In this document: positions 34,208-41,742 of the stretch, piece after piece | Layout of the letters: every line of letters begins with the position of its first letter | How positions within the stretch are numbered: position 1 is the stretch's first letter | Source of the DNA: an uncultured Clostridia bacterium | Lineage (GTDB): Bacteria; Bacillota; Clostridia; Christensenellales; Borkfalkiaceae | Reading direction: 5' to 3' | Assembly (NCBI GenBank): GCA_945949395.1 | Contig: CAMFEK010000002.1 | Span: 62,001 to 126,000 of the forward strand | DNA: 64,000 nucleotides | The notes under the pieces: generated by a model | Databases searched by the model: none | What the model was told of the DNA's origin: nothing | What the model saw: only the letters and a program-made list of their open reading frames with translations | Position numbers and translations under genes: made by a program

Positions 34208-35917
34208 ATGACTTTTGAAGTCTGGTATCTGATCGGTGCCGCCCTCGTGTTCTTTATGCAAGCGGGCTTTGCCATGGTGGAAACGGGTTTTACCCGCGCC
34301 AAGAACGCAGGCAACATCATCATGAAAAACCTGATGGACTTTTGTATCGGCACGGTAGCCTTCCTGCTCCTCGGCGCGGGGATCCTGCTGGGCGAGGACG
34401 CTTTGGGCGGATTTATCGGCTTGCCTAACTTTGACTGGATCACGCAGTTCAAGATCGCGGGCGAAACGGGAAATTACAGCTACGTCTCCCAGTTCGTGTT
34501 CAACCTCGTGTTCTGCGCCACCACGGCAACCATCGTTTCCGGCGCCATGGCGGAAAGAACCAAGTTCTCTTCCTATTGTTTCTACAGTTTCTTTATGAGT
34601 CTCGTAGTATATCCCGTGGAAGCGCACTGGATCTGGGGCGGCGGCTGGCTCGCACAGCTCGGATTCCATGATTTCGCCGGTTCCACAGCCATTCACATGG
34701 TCGGCGGTATCGCCGCTCTCATCGGCGCCATCTTCCTCGGTCCCCGTATCGGTAAGTATACCAAGGGTAAGGACGGCAAGGTGAAGGTGAACGCCATTCC
34801 CGGTCACTCCCTGACGCTCGGCGCGCTCGGCTGTTTCATCCTTTGGTTCGGTTGGTACGGCTTTAACGGCGCCGCCGCAAATTCCACCCTTTCCTTGGGT
34901 CAGATCTTCATCAACACGACGATCGCTCCCGCCGTCGCATCCGTTGCGACCATGATCTTCACTTGGGCAAAGAACGGCAAGCCCGACGTCTCCATGACGC
35001 TCAACGGCTCTTTGGCAGGTCTCGTCGCCATCACCGCTCCCTGCGCGGTCGTCCCCGCTTGGGCTTCCGTCATCATCGGCGCGGTTGCCGGTATCCTCGT
35101 CGTTGTCGTCGTGGAAGTCCTCGATAAAAAGCTGCATATCGACGATCCCGTCGGCGCCGTAGGCGTACATTGCGCAAACGGTATCTGGGGTACCATCGCC
35201 GTAGGTTTGTTCGCCGATGGCGAACTCGCCGAATACTGGGGCCTTGCGGGCGGCGGCGTCTTTATGGGCGGCGGATTCACGCAGCTCGGACTTCAGCTTC
35301 TCGGTTTCGTAACCGTAGCCGCTTGGGCGGTAGTCACCATGACCGCGATGTTCTTTATCTTGAGCAAGATCCAGAAGGGTATCCGCGTTTCCAAGACGGA
35401 AGAGCTCGAAGGTTTGGATAAGACGGAGCACGGTATGCCTTCCGCATACGCAGACTTCACGTCCGTTTCCCTCAATTCCGAAATTCTCGCCGAGGGCGAA
35501 CCCGAAGGCGTGGGCGTAACCCTCGTCGAAGAGGCGGCTCCCGAAATCAAGGCTTCCGCTACGGACGCCAAGATGAGCAAGGTCGTCATTCTCGCAAAAC
35601 AGGCAAAGCTCGAGGATTTGAAGACGGCGCTCGAAAGCATCGGCGTATCCGGCATCACGGTGACGCAGGTTCTCGGCTGCGGCGTACAAAAGGGCGCTAC
35701 CTACCGCGGCGTTCCCGTGGAAATGAGCTTGCTGCCCAAGGTCAAGGTGGAAGTCGTCGTTTCCAAAGTTCCCGTGCAGACGGTCGTGGATGCGGCGAGA
35801 AAGGCTCTCTACACCGGCAATATCGGCGACGGAAAGATTTTCGTCTACGACGTGGAGAACGTCGTCAAGGTGAGAACGGGCTCCTCCGGCTACGACGCTT
35901 TGCAGGATGAAGAATAA
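34208..35917 (+). CDS. amt: Ammonium transporter fused to a C-terminal PII-like domain
   Basis: 569 residues. Residues 1-~400 are an Amt channel with eleven membrane segments, the signature DFAGSTAIHMVGGIAAL (first pore His) and VGVHCANGIWGT (second pore His). A linker of about 50 residues leads to a PII domain (~456-569). There MSKVVILAKQAKLEDLK, QKG, LPKVKVEVVV, TGNIGDGKIFVYDV and VRTGSSG match GlnB/GlnK ATP-binding elements. The T-loop is two residues shorter than in GlnK and the uridylylated Tyr51 is not recognisable. The ATG at 34208 is preferred (GGAGG 8 bases before). Self-gating by the fused sensor is likely (inference). Confidence 0.9.
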   Translation: MTFEVWYLIGAALVFFMQAGFAMVETGFTRAKNAGNIIMKNLMDFCIGTVAFLLLGAGILLGEDALGGFIGLPNFDWITQFKIAGETGNYSYVSQFVFNLVFCATTATIVSGAMAERTKFSSYCFYSFFMSLVVYPVEAHWIWGGGWLAQLGFHDFAGSTAIHMVGGIAALIGAIFLGPRIGKYTKGKDGKVKVNAIPGHSLTLGALGCFILWFGWYGFNGAAANSTLSLGQIFINTTIAPAVASVATMIFTWAKNGKPDVSMTLNGSLAGLVAITAPCAVVPAWASVIIGAVAGILVVVVVEVLDKKLHIDDPVGAVGVHCANGIWGTIAVGLFADGELAEYWGLAGGGVFMGGGFTQLGLQLLGFVTVAAWAVVTMTAMFFILSKIQKGIRVSKTEELEGLDKTEHGMPSAYADFTSVSLNSEILAEGEPEGVGVTLVEEAAPEIKASATDAKMSKVVILAKQAKLEDLKTALESIGVSGITVTQVLGCGVQKGATYRGVPVEMSLLPKVKVEVVVSKVPVQTVVDAARKALYTGNIGDGKIFVYDVENVVKVRTGSSGYDALQDEE

Positions 35918-35950
35918 TTCTTAAACAGTTCACACGCTCTCTCTACATAA

Positions 35951-35999
35951 GAAGAAGCCGCTCGAAAGATTCTTTCGGGCGGCTTCTTTCTGTCTTTTT
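35951..35999 (+). terminator. Strong intrinsic terminator after amt
   Basis: A stem of about 19 bp (GAAGAAGCCGCTCGAAAGA with its near-complement at 35971-35989, one G-T pair) and a minimal loop, then TTCTGTCTTTTT. Confidence 0.85.
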
Positions 36000-36043
36000 C
36001 AGAAAAAATGCTAAAAAATATGACGGGTGAGCGCATAAAACGG

Positions 36044-36072
36044 TTGACGGGAGGGAAAAGTTTTTGTATAAT
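36044..36072 (+). promoter_or_regulatory. Promoter of rpsF-ssb-rpsR
   Basis: TTGACG (36044-36049) and TATAAT (36067-36072), spacer 17 bp. The start near 36079 gives a 75-base leader containing the S6:S18-type hairpin. Confidence 0.8.
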
Positions 36073-36098
36073 AAATGATGGTCGTAAGCCAAAACCTT

Positions 36099-36127
36099 GC
36101 ATGCCGCTCTTTTCAGAGTAGGTATGC
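36099..36127 (+). promoter_or_regulatory. rpsF leader hairpin, probable S6:S18 autoregulatory site
   Basis: GCATGCCGCTCT and AGAGTAGGTATGC form a hairpin with loop TTTC in which CCG on the 5' side can bulge out opposite TAGG. A CCG-containing bulged hairpin just before rpsF is the described recognition element for the S6:S18 complex. It ends 12 bases before the ribosome site GGGAGG, well placed for translational repression. Confidence 0.65.
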
Positions 36128-36153
36128 CAATATTGTCCGGGAGGTATAAGAAA

Positions 36154-36432
36154 ATGGCAAAGTACGAAATGCTCTATTTGATTAACAACGAACTTACCGA
36201 AGAAGCAAAGGAAGCAGAAATCGCAAAATACGAAGCGATCGTAAAAGATTTCGGCGGCACGGTTGTTTCCACCGATAAGTGGGGCGCAAAGAAGCTCTCT
36301 TATCCCATTAAGTTCAAGAGTGAAGCGTATTATGTCCTCATGACGTTTGAATGCGACGGTGCAGCCAACAAAGAGCTCACCCGTGTTTCCGGTCTTTCCG
36401 CAAACGTGTTGAGATGCATGATCACGAAGTAA
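36154..36432 (+). CDS. rpsF: 30S ribosomal protein S6
   Basis: A small-subunit protein that pairs with S18 on the 16S central domain. 92 residues: KYEMLYLINNELTEE, DKWGAKKLSYPIKF (the WG-x-KKLAYPI-type motif) and a C-terminal LSANVLRCMI. The ATG at 36154 follows GGGAGG by 9 bases. It forms the classic rpsF-ssb-rpsR operon with gaps of 16 and 44 bases. Confidence 0.96.
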   Translation: MAKYEMLYLINNELTEEAKEAEIAKYEAIVKDFGGTVVSTDKWGAKKLSYPIKFKSEAYYVLMTFECDGAANKELTRVSGLSANVLRCMITK

Positions 36433-36448
36433 TTTCCGAGGAGAAACG

Positions 36449-36883
36449 ATGAATCAAGTATTTTTGATCGGAAATTTAACCAGAGACCCCGAACTTCGGC
36501 AGACACCGTCCGGAGTGAGTTACTGCACGTTTTCCGTTGCGGTAAACAGACCTTATACGCAGGGCGACGGCGAGAGAAAGACGGATTTCTTTAACTGCAC
36601 CGCCTGGAGAGGTCAAGGGGAAACCATCGCCAAATACATGAAGAAGGGAAACAAGATTTCCATCGTCGGCTCTATTCAGCTTCGCGAATACGAGGACAAT
36701 CAGGGCGTCAAGCGCACCGCCGTCGATATCGTGTGCAGAGATTTTGAATTTCTCACGCCGAAAGGCAGCGGCAGCGACAACGATTACGGCTATACGCCCG
36801 ACGTAGCGCCCGTCGCGCCCGCATCCGGCAGAAAGAAACCCGTTCTTCAGGCGTTTGAGGACGATGAGGACACGCCCTTCTAA
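36449..36883 (+). CDS. ssb: Single-stranded DNA-binding protein
   Basis: Binds ssDNA in replication and repair. 144 residues: the OB-fold starts MNQVFLIGNLTRDPEL, with FSVAVNRPY and DFFNCTAWRGQGE; a short disordered linker follows, then the acidic tip DDEDTPF that docks partner proteins. Ribosome site GAGGAGAAA. It lies between rpsF and rpsR as in most Firmicutes. Confidence 0.96.
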   Translation: MNQVFLIGNLTRDPELRQTPSGVSYCTFSVAVNRPYTQGDGERKTDFFNCTAWRGQGETIAKYMKKGNKISIVGSIQLREYEDNQGVKRTAVDIVCRDFEFLTPKGSGSDNDYGYTPDVAPVAPASGRKKPVLQAFEDDEDTPF

Positions 36884-36927
36884 TCGATAAGAAGGATCAT
36901 CAAAAATAATCAAAGGAGATCAATATC

Positions 36928-37176
36928 ATGGAAGAAAAGACTGCTGTTAAAAAGAGCTTTAAGAAAGTTCCCCGCAAAAAGGTTTGCGCGTTCTGTCAGG
37001 AAAAGCTCGCCGCAATCGATTATAAAGACGTAAACCGCCTCAAGAAGTACGTTACCGAAGGCGGAAAGATCATTCCCCGCAGAAACAGCGGCGTTTGCGC
37101 AAAGCATCAGAGACTTCTCGCTACCGCTATCAAGCGCGCAAGAGTTATGTCCTTGATCGCATTCAAAGAAGACTAA
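36928..37176 (+). CDS. rpsR: 30S ribosomal protein S18, zinc-binding (C+) form
   Basis: 82 residues; partner of S6. It contains [20 protein letters not shown] and [18 protein letters not shown]. The Cys-x-x-Cys plus Cys-x-x-His set suggests a zinc-binding version. Ribosome site AAAGGAGAT. Followed by a strong terminator. Confidence 0.95.
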   Translation: MEEKTAVKKSFKKVPRKKVCAFCQEKLAAIDYKDVNRLKKYVTEGGKIIPRRNSGVCAKHQRLLATAIKRARVMSLIAFKED

Positions 37177-37178
37177 TG

Positions 37179-37210
37179 AAAAAGCAGAGCAAAAAAGCTC
37201 TGCTTTTTAT
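37179..37210 (+). terminator. Terminator of rpsF-ssb-rpsR (bidirectional)
   Basis: AAAAAGCAGAGC (37179-37190) and GCTCTGCTTTTT (37197-37208) with loop A6. It overlaps the stop of the converging SDR gene and can serve both strands. Confidence 0.85.
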
Positions 37211-38016
37211 TTTTTCCGTTTGCTCGGCTCTAAAACCATCTTGATCGCCCAAAAGCGAAGGCGCTTGGGCAAGAGGTCGAGCAGGATCAAAAGGGGATTG
37301 CGATTGACCGCGTAGGCGAATTTCGGGTCTTTCTTTTCCAGTACGCGAAGGGCGGTCTTTGCGATCCTTTCGGGCGGAACGGCTTTTGCCTCCACGCTGT
37401 CCACGATCTTTTTGAACCGCTCGGCGTTGCAGGCGTAGTTTTTCGTCTTTTGGCAGAATTTGTCTAATTCGCTCGTCGAAACGCCCAACATTCCCGTGTC
37501 CACCGCGCCCGCGCGGAGCACGGAAACGAAAATATCCTTTAATTGCAGTTCCATTTTAAGGGAGTAAGCGTATTTGTCGAGCGCGCCCTTGGTCACGGCG
37601 TAGATGCCCGTAAAGGGCAGGGGATCGCGCGGCGCGAGCTCGCTCGTCGTGATGAGGATGCGCCCCTTCTTCTTTATCATCGGCACGAAGGTCTTGTTTA
37701 CCAGATACGCGCCGAAAAAGTTGATATCGAAAATTCTATGAATATCCTCGTTTTCGATTTCGATCAGCGAGTCGAGCCGATAGACGCCCGCAAAATGAAC
37801 GATACCGAACAGTTCCTTCGTGGTCTGTTCGATGACGTTTTTCGCTCGTTTCAGACTCTCCTCGTTTGTGACGTCCGCCTCTATCGGGAATATCCCGTCC
37901 GTTTGTTCCTTTACTTTTTTATCCAGCGCAAACACGCCGTAGCCGTTTTTTGCAAGCATTTTGCAAGCCGCTAAACCCATTCCGCCGTATGCGCCCGTCA
38001 CGAGAACGTATTTCAT
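37207..38016 (-). CDS. Short-chain dehydrogenase/reductase
   Basis: A 269-residue classical SDR. Cofactor motif TGAYGGMG follows MKYVLV; FAGVY corresponds to the NNAG region; ITTSELAP to the catalytic Ser; YAVTKGALDKYAYSLK has the Y-x-x-x-K pair. The ATG at 38016 is chosen because GGAG lies 9 bases upstream; an ATG at 38031 in frame adds five residues and overlaps that site. The promoter is at 38044-38072. C-terminal residues are basic and hydrophobic (RLRFWAIKMVLEPSKRKK). Substrate unknown. Confidence 0.87.
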   Translation of the reverse strand: MKYVLVTGAYGGMGLAACKMLAKNGYGVFALDKKVKEQTDGIFPIEADVTNEESLKRAKNVIEQTTKELFGIVHFAGVYRLDSLIEIENEDIHRIFDINFFGAYLVNKTFVPMIKKKGRILITTSELAPRDPLPFTGIYAVTKGALDKYAYSLKMELQLKDIFVSVLRAGAVDTGMLGVSTSELDKFCQKTKNYACNAERFKKIVDSVEAKAVPPERIAKTALRVLEKKDPKFAYAVNRNPLLILLDLLPKRLRFWAIKMVLEPSKRKK

Positions 38017-38043
38017 TTGCTTTTTCTCCATCGTTTTTTCACC

Positions 38044-38072
38044 ATTATGGACGAAAGAGAGCGAAAAGTCAA
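38044..38072 (-). promoter_or_regulatory. Promoter of the SDR gene
   Basis: Minus strand TTGACT (38067-38072) and CATAAT (38044-38049) with a 17-bp spacer. Confidence 0.65.
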
Positions 38073-38125
38073 GGGGGAGAGCCTATTTTTTTCTAGGCAA
38101 ACGAGCGTTTCGCCTGCAGGCAAAG

Positions 38126-38162
38126 AAAAAACCGAACCCCGCCGAAACGGGATTCGGTTTTT
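38126..38162 (-). terminator. Terminator downstream of the chimeric ORF
   Basis: On the minus strand AAAAACCGAATCCCG pairs with CGGGGTTCGGTTTTT (one bulge), followed by T6. It ends transcription of the 38165-39800 unit. Confidence 0.8.
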
Positions 38163-38164
38163 GT

Positions 38165-39781
38165 TTACAGGTTGAGGGGCTCCGTAATGGGCTTTGTCAA
38201 ACCCTTTATGCCGCCGTCCGTTCCGTAGGCTACGTAATCGGCGTATACCGAGCCTTTTTCCGCTTTTAAGAGAAAGTACTTCGTCCTTTTTCCCGCGTTC
38301 GACGATTCGGTTTGACAGATGATCATGCGGTGATTTTTTACCAAAATCTCGCTCGCCTCAATAATTTTCTCGCTCGTTACGCTCGGCACGCCGTCTTTCA
38401 GCCCGAAGGACAGCTTGACGACGGTTCCGTCGACCGATTGCCCGTTATTGAAGTCGCCTTTTCGAGTGCCCGTAAAGGCGATGATCTCCCCGTCGATCAG
38501 ACAACCGTCCCGCGCCTCTCTCACGAAATCGCCTTGCAGATTTTCCCGTCGCTCCATCACGCCGTTTGCTTGAATCCGCCAAACTTCGCCGAACATGGAA
38601 TATAAATAATTCTCTTCCAGACGGTAGCAAATGCTCTCGTTGTATCGTAGATCTCCGACGTTTTGCGGAAGGTCTTCCGCCAAGCTCTCCAAGGAGACGG
38701 TCGTTCCCTCTTCGACGGGGGTAAGCTCGAAATTTTCTCCGAAAACCTGCAATACGCCGTTTTCCGTCGTATACATTCGTCCGTCGGTGCCTTGCAGAAT
38801 TTTATGCGGCTCGTTGACGAGTAAAGATTTTCCGCTTGTGCAATAGAAGGAATCCTTCGCCAAAGAGGCGACGTCCACGTTTTTGGCGTAGATATATTCC
38901 TGCCCGTATCTGTCCCTGCAGACGGCGGTAACGCCCTGAAATATACCGTTTTCGGGGGATAAATTCTCATGCTCGAAACGGACGTATTCGTATTGAACGC
39001 CCTTTTCTTCGTCGTAATTCACGCGGTACCATTGCGTGATCAAGTTGCCGTACATGGTGTGAACGTGTAGATAATCGTTGTAGGTGGGCGTGACTTGCAT
39101 GGTGTAGTTCAGCGCTCCGGAAATTTCGCTCACCTGCTCGATGAGGTCTTTTAAGGGGAACACTTTACCCGTTTCGTTGTGAATGACGACAGTCTGCATG
39201 TTCTCGTGATGGCAATGGAATCCGTTCGGACTGACCGTTTCCTGCGCAAAATTGATGCTTTTCCAAAACTCCCATTCTTGGTCGCTCACGTACATCACGT
39301 AAGTGAACGTGTCGGAAACGTATACCATGGCGGCGTTGCCTAAGCTGTCCTGCCGTACCTGCCCGCGCGCGTTGGTTCGCTCGTAAACGACTTCTTTTAA
39401 GTTTCCGCTCTCGTCCATCGAGACGAGCACGTTGGCTTTCGTCGGGTCCCAGTCGTAATCGGACTCCCAGTCCTGCAATTCCTCGTCCGTTTCCGTCGTT
39501 TCCTCGGCGATCGCCTTGATATAGGCTAAACTTGAAAGGGCGGACTTCCCCTTTTTTTCGTTCGGCGCGTTCCACACGCCGAACGCGGTCACGCCTTCCA
39601 TGTCGACGTAAGTGCCGCTCAATCGCCCGATGGCGCTCTCTAAGGCGTTATAGTTTTTCACGGCGGCGCCGTGTAGAAATTCAAAAAGACGTTTTGCAGG
39701 ACGTCCTTGGCAAGCTCCCTGTCTTTGAGGTAGGAGAAAGCGATGCGAAAGACGGACGTCTTGTTTTTTCATAGATTTCAA
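38165..39781 (-). CDS. Hypothetical protein, chimeric N terminus; possibly a pseudogene
   Basis: An open frame of 538 codons. From about residue 40 (NYNALESAIGRLSGTYVD) it reads like a normal protein: Tyr/Glu/Asp-rich, many short beta-type segments (FTYVMYVSDQEWEFW, YEYVRFEHENLSPENGIF), and no recognised domain. It looks like the mature part of an exported protein, yet it has no signal peptide. Its first ~40 residues are an out-of-frame reading of an ECF sigma-factor fragment and are not credible protein. The only good ribosome site (GGAG before ATG 39800) serves the sigma frame, which stops early. Whether this body is translated is doubtful. Confidence 0.5.
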   Translation of the reverse strand: MKSMKKQDVRLSHRFLLPQRQGACQGRPAKRLFEFLHGAAVKNYNALESAIGRLSGTYVDMEGVTAFGVWNAPNEKKGKSALSSLAYIKAIAEETTETDEELQDWESDYDWDPTKANVLVSMDESGNLKEVVYERTNARGQVRQDSLGNAAMVYVSDTFTYVMYVSDQEWEFWKSINFAQETVSPNGFHCHHENMQTVVIHNETGKVFPLKDLIEQVSEISGALNYTMQVTPTYNDYLHVHTMYGNLITQWYRVNYDEEKGVQYEYVRFEHENLSPENGIFQGVTAVCRDRYGQEYIYAKNVDVASLAKDSFYCTSGKSLLVNEPHKILQGTDGRMYTTENGVLQVFGENFELTPVEEGTTVSLESLAEDLPQNVGDLRYNESICYRLEENYLYSMFGEVWRIQANGVMERRENLQGDFVREARDGCLIDGEIIAFTGTRKGDFNNGQSVDGTVVKLSFGLKDGVPSVTSEKIIEASEILVKNHRMIICQTESSNAGKRTKYFLLKAEKGSVYADYVAYGTDGGIKGLTKPITEPLNL

Positions 39782-39800
39782 TAAAAAGCTCGTCGTTCAT
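39658..39800 (-). pseudogene. Frameshifted N-terminal remnant of an ECF sigma factor
   Basis: A strong ribosome site (TAGGAG) precedes ATG at 39800, giving MNDELFIEIYEK. After an A6 run the frame shifts by one: the sister frame continues KTSVFRIAFSYLKDRELAKD, then VLQNVFLNFY, which is sigma region 2 (YLKDRELAKDVLQNVF is the hallmark), and hits a stop at 39658. One extra A in the A run would restore the sigma frame. Regions 3-4 are absent and the sequence runs on into an unrelated body in a third frame, so a deletion fusion plus an indel is the simplest reading. Confidence 0.72.
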
Positions 39801-39854
39801 TTTTTTTCTCCTACCGTATCAACGAATGAAATCGAGCAAAGGTGACGCTTATTT

Positions 39855-39888
39855 CAAAAAACACCCGAAAAGAATTTTTTTTCGGGTG
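39855..39888 (-). terminator. Terminator of the cca-cupin transcript
   Basis: CACCCGAAAA and TTTTCGGGTG (39862-39871, 39879-39888) pair; on the minus strand T6 follows. Confidence 0.8.
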
Positions 39889-39899
39889 CGTACTTTATT

Positions 39900-40217
39900 T
39901 TACTTTCGGATAATCAGAAATTTTCCGTTTGCGGTGAGCTCGTATTCGCCCACGCCGCTCACTTCAAAGCAATCGCCTTGGCAAAAGGGCGTTTCGCCTC
40001 TCGCCCACTTGAAGTGCCCTTCCCCTTCGAGGGAGAGGATCTTCACGAGGTCTTTATCGTCCGTGAACAACTTAAATCTTCTCGGCGAAAGGATGAGCGT
40101 CGCGTTGCCTCTTTTGCCGATCTGCGCGCCCTGCACCCGTTCCGCCTGAAAGATAAATTCCTCTTCGGGAAGGGAAAATTCTGCGCTGTCCTGTATTTTT
40201 TTAATGCTTTTCATCAT
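39900..40217 (-). CDS. Small cupin-like protein
   Basis: 105 residues, all beta by appearance. The C-terminal part (FCQGDCFEVSGVGEYELTANGKF) resembles the last cupin strands of mannose-6-phosphate isomerase type proteins, with G-D-x-F and a G-V-G-x-Y turn, but no metal-binding His set is seen. The ATG at 40217 has GGAG 8 bases upstream. It overlaps the end of cca by 17 bases, so it is translationally coupled. Function unknown. Confidence 0.6.
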   Translation of the reverse strand: MMKSIKKIQDSAEFSLPEEEFIFQAERVQGAQIGKRGNATLILSPRRFKLFTDDKDLVKILSLEGEGHFKWARGETPFCQGDCFEVSGVGEYELTANGKFLIIRK

Positions 40218-41616
40218 GATGGGGTCTCCTTTCTGTCGTTTCGTATAATTTTTTGGAATAGATATGTTTCGCATGGCTTATCAGCCTTGAATTTCGGTTG
40301 AGAGCGGGAGTTGTTGCGCAGTCGAGCAGAAGAGCGTGCAGAACTTTTGAGACTTCTGCGGGCAAAATACCTTCCTTTATCAACTCGGCGCCGTTCACGG
40401 AAAGTTCCTTTTGCGTGAAGGGTACGCCCTCCCGTTTCATCTGTTCAAGGAGCGCTTTCCACCGCACGAGCGTGGGGGCGGGGGAGAGATCGTCCTTGCA
40501 GGCGGAGTAGTCCGCTTGCTTGAGTGAAAGAATGTCGTCGATCTGCGCCGCTCTCTCCACGAGATAGCGCCTTAATTTCCCCTCCCGCGTCTTTGCGTTC
40601 ATATCGTACATGTGTTCGGCGATGAGAAAAAGAACCTTCTCCGTCTGTTTTGCGGGCGCTTGCAGGCGGAGAAGAACTTTCTCCGCGATGGGCAGACCCA
40701 CCGTTTCGTGATTGTGGCAGTTGCCCTGCTCCTTCAGGCAGGGGATCTTGCCCACGTCGTGCAGGAGAGCGGCAAGGCGCAGCGTCTCGTCGCATTCGAT
40801 ATATTTCACGCAGCGGAGGGAGTGCTCCAACACGTCGTGATCGTGAAAGTCCGCCCGCTGTTTCAGGTCTTTGCCCTCCCAAAGTTCGGGGAGAATGCGG
40901 GGGAAGACGAGCGTCTCTTCCAAGATCTTCAGCCCGTCGTAATGGGAGTAGGGGAGAGAGAACTTTTCATCCGCCACAAGCAGCGCGCGAAGCTCCGCAA
41001 AAATGCGCTGGGGATGAACGTCGTCTATGAGGGCGGCGTGCGCTCTCGCCTGTTCGACGCACTCCCGCGTGGGGATAAAGCCGAGCTGCGCGGCTTGGCG
41101 GGCGAGGCGCATGAGGCGCAGTCCGTCCTCGGAGAATACGAGAGAGGCGTCCTTAACCGTGCGCATTTTCTTTGCCCGTATGTCGGCGATACCGCCCAAA
41201 GGATCGAGAAAGCGTTGCGCCTTGACGTCGTAATAGACGGCGTTGCAGGTGAAATCCCTGCGCGTCGCGTCGAGGAGAATGTCGTCGGTGAAGAAGATCT
41301 CGCACGGCGTGTGCTCGCCGCGAATATATTTGTCCGAGCGGAAACAGGAAAATTCATAGGGTACGCCGTCGCAATCGACGATCTTGAGCGTGCCTGTATT
41401 TTTATACACGTTTTTCACGCGGAAGTTTTGCTTTTCGAGGAGGGAAATCATCTTGTCGGGCAGAACGGGCGCGCAGACGTCGTAATCGGGGATAGCGCGG
41501 CTTGAAAGTCCGCAAAGGTGATCGCGAACGCTCCCGCCGACTACGTAGACGGGGAAGGGCGCGCACTCGGCTAACCGTTTTAATTGTTCGGGAAGAACAG
41601 CGAAAAAATCCGTCAT
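40201..41616 (-). CDS. cca: CCA-adding tRNA nucleotidyltransferase with HD domain
   Basis: Builds or repairs the CCA end of tRNAs. 471 residues. The head domain has VYVVGGSVRDHLCG and the catalytic DxD-type PDYDV, then RRDFTCNAVYYD (basic motif) and LDPLGGIADI; neck SEDGLRLMRLARQAAQLGF; an HD phosphohydrolase domain with LLHDVGKIP and HNHETVG. The ATG at 41616 follows CGAGGT. It ends in a ~35-residue basic tail (HAKHIYSKKLYETTERR) that overlaps the cupin gene start. The head and HD domains are well conserved. Confidence 0.93.
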   Translation of the reverse strand: MTDFFAVLPEQLKRLAECAPFPVYVVGGSVRDHLCGLSSRAIPDYDVCAPVLPDKMISLLEKQNFRVKNVYKNTGTLKIVDCDGVPYEFSCFRSDKYIRGEHTPCEIFFTDDILLDATRRDFTCNAVYYDVKAQRFLDPLGGIADIRAKKMRTVKDASLVFSEDGLRLMRLARQAAQLGFIPTRECVEQARAHAALIDDVHPQRIFAELRALLVADEKFSLPYSHYDGLKILEETLVFPRILPELWEGKDLKQRADFHDHDVLEHSLRCVKYIECDETLRLAALLHDVGKIPCLKEQGNCHNHETVGLPIAEKVLLRLQAPAKQTEKVLFLIAEHMYDMNAKTREGKLRRYLVERAAQIDDILSLKQADYSACKDDLSPAPTLVRWKALLEQMKREGVPFTQKELSVNGAELIKEGILPAEVSKVLHALLLDCATTPALNRNSRLISHAKHIYSKKLYETTERRPHHDEKH

Positions 41617-41681
41617 GATACCTCGAAAAAAAAGAATGGTTTGGAAAAGTATAGCAAATTCAAAAAAAAATTGCAAGTTGA

Positions 41682-41710
41682 TTGCATTCGTCAAAAAATT
41701 ATTGTATAAT
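41682..41710 (+). promoter_or_regulatory. Promoter of the lipid kinase gene
   Basis: TTGCAT (41682-41687) and TATAAT (41705-41710), 17-bp spacer. It drives the kinase and probably the SpoIIE-type phosphatase 25 bases downstream of it. Confidence 0.65.
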
Positions 41711-41742
41711 GAAAACGCAATTTTTTACGAGAGGATAAAGCC

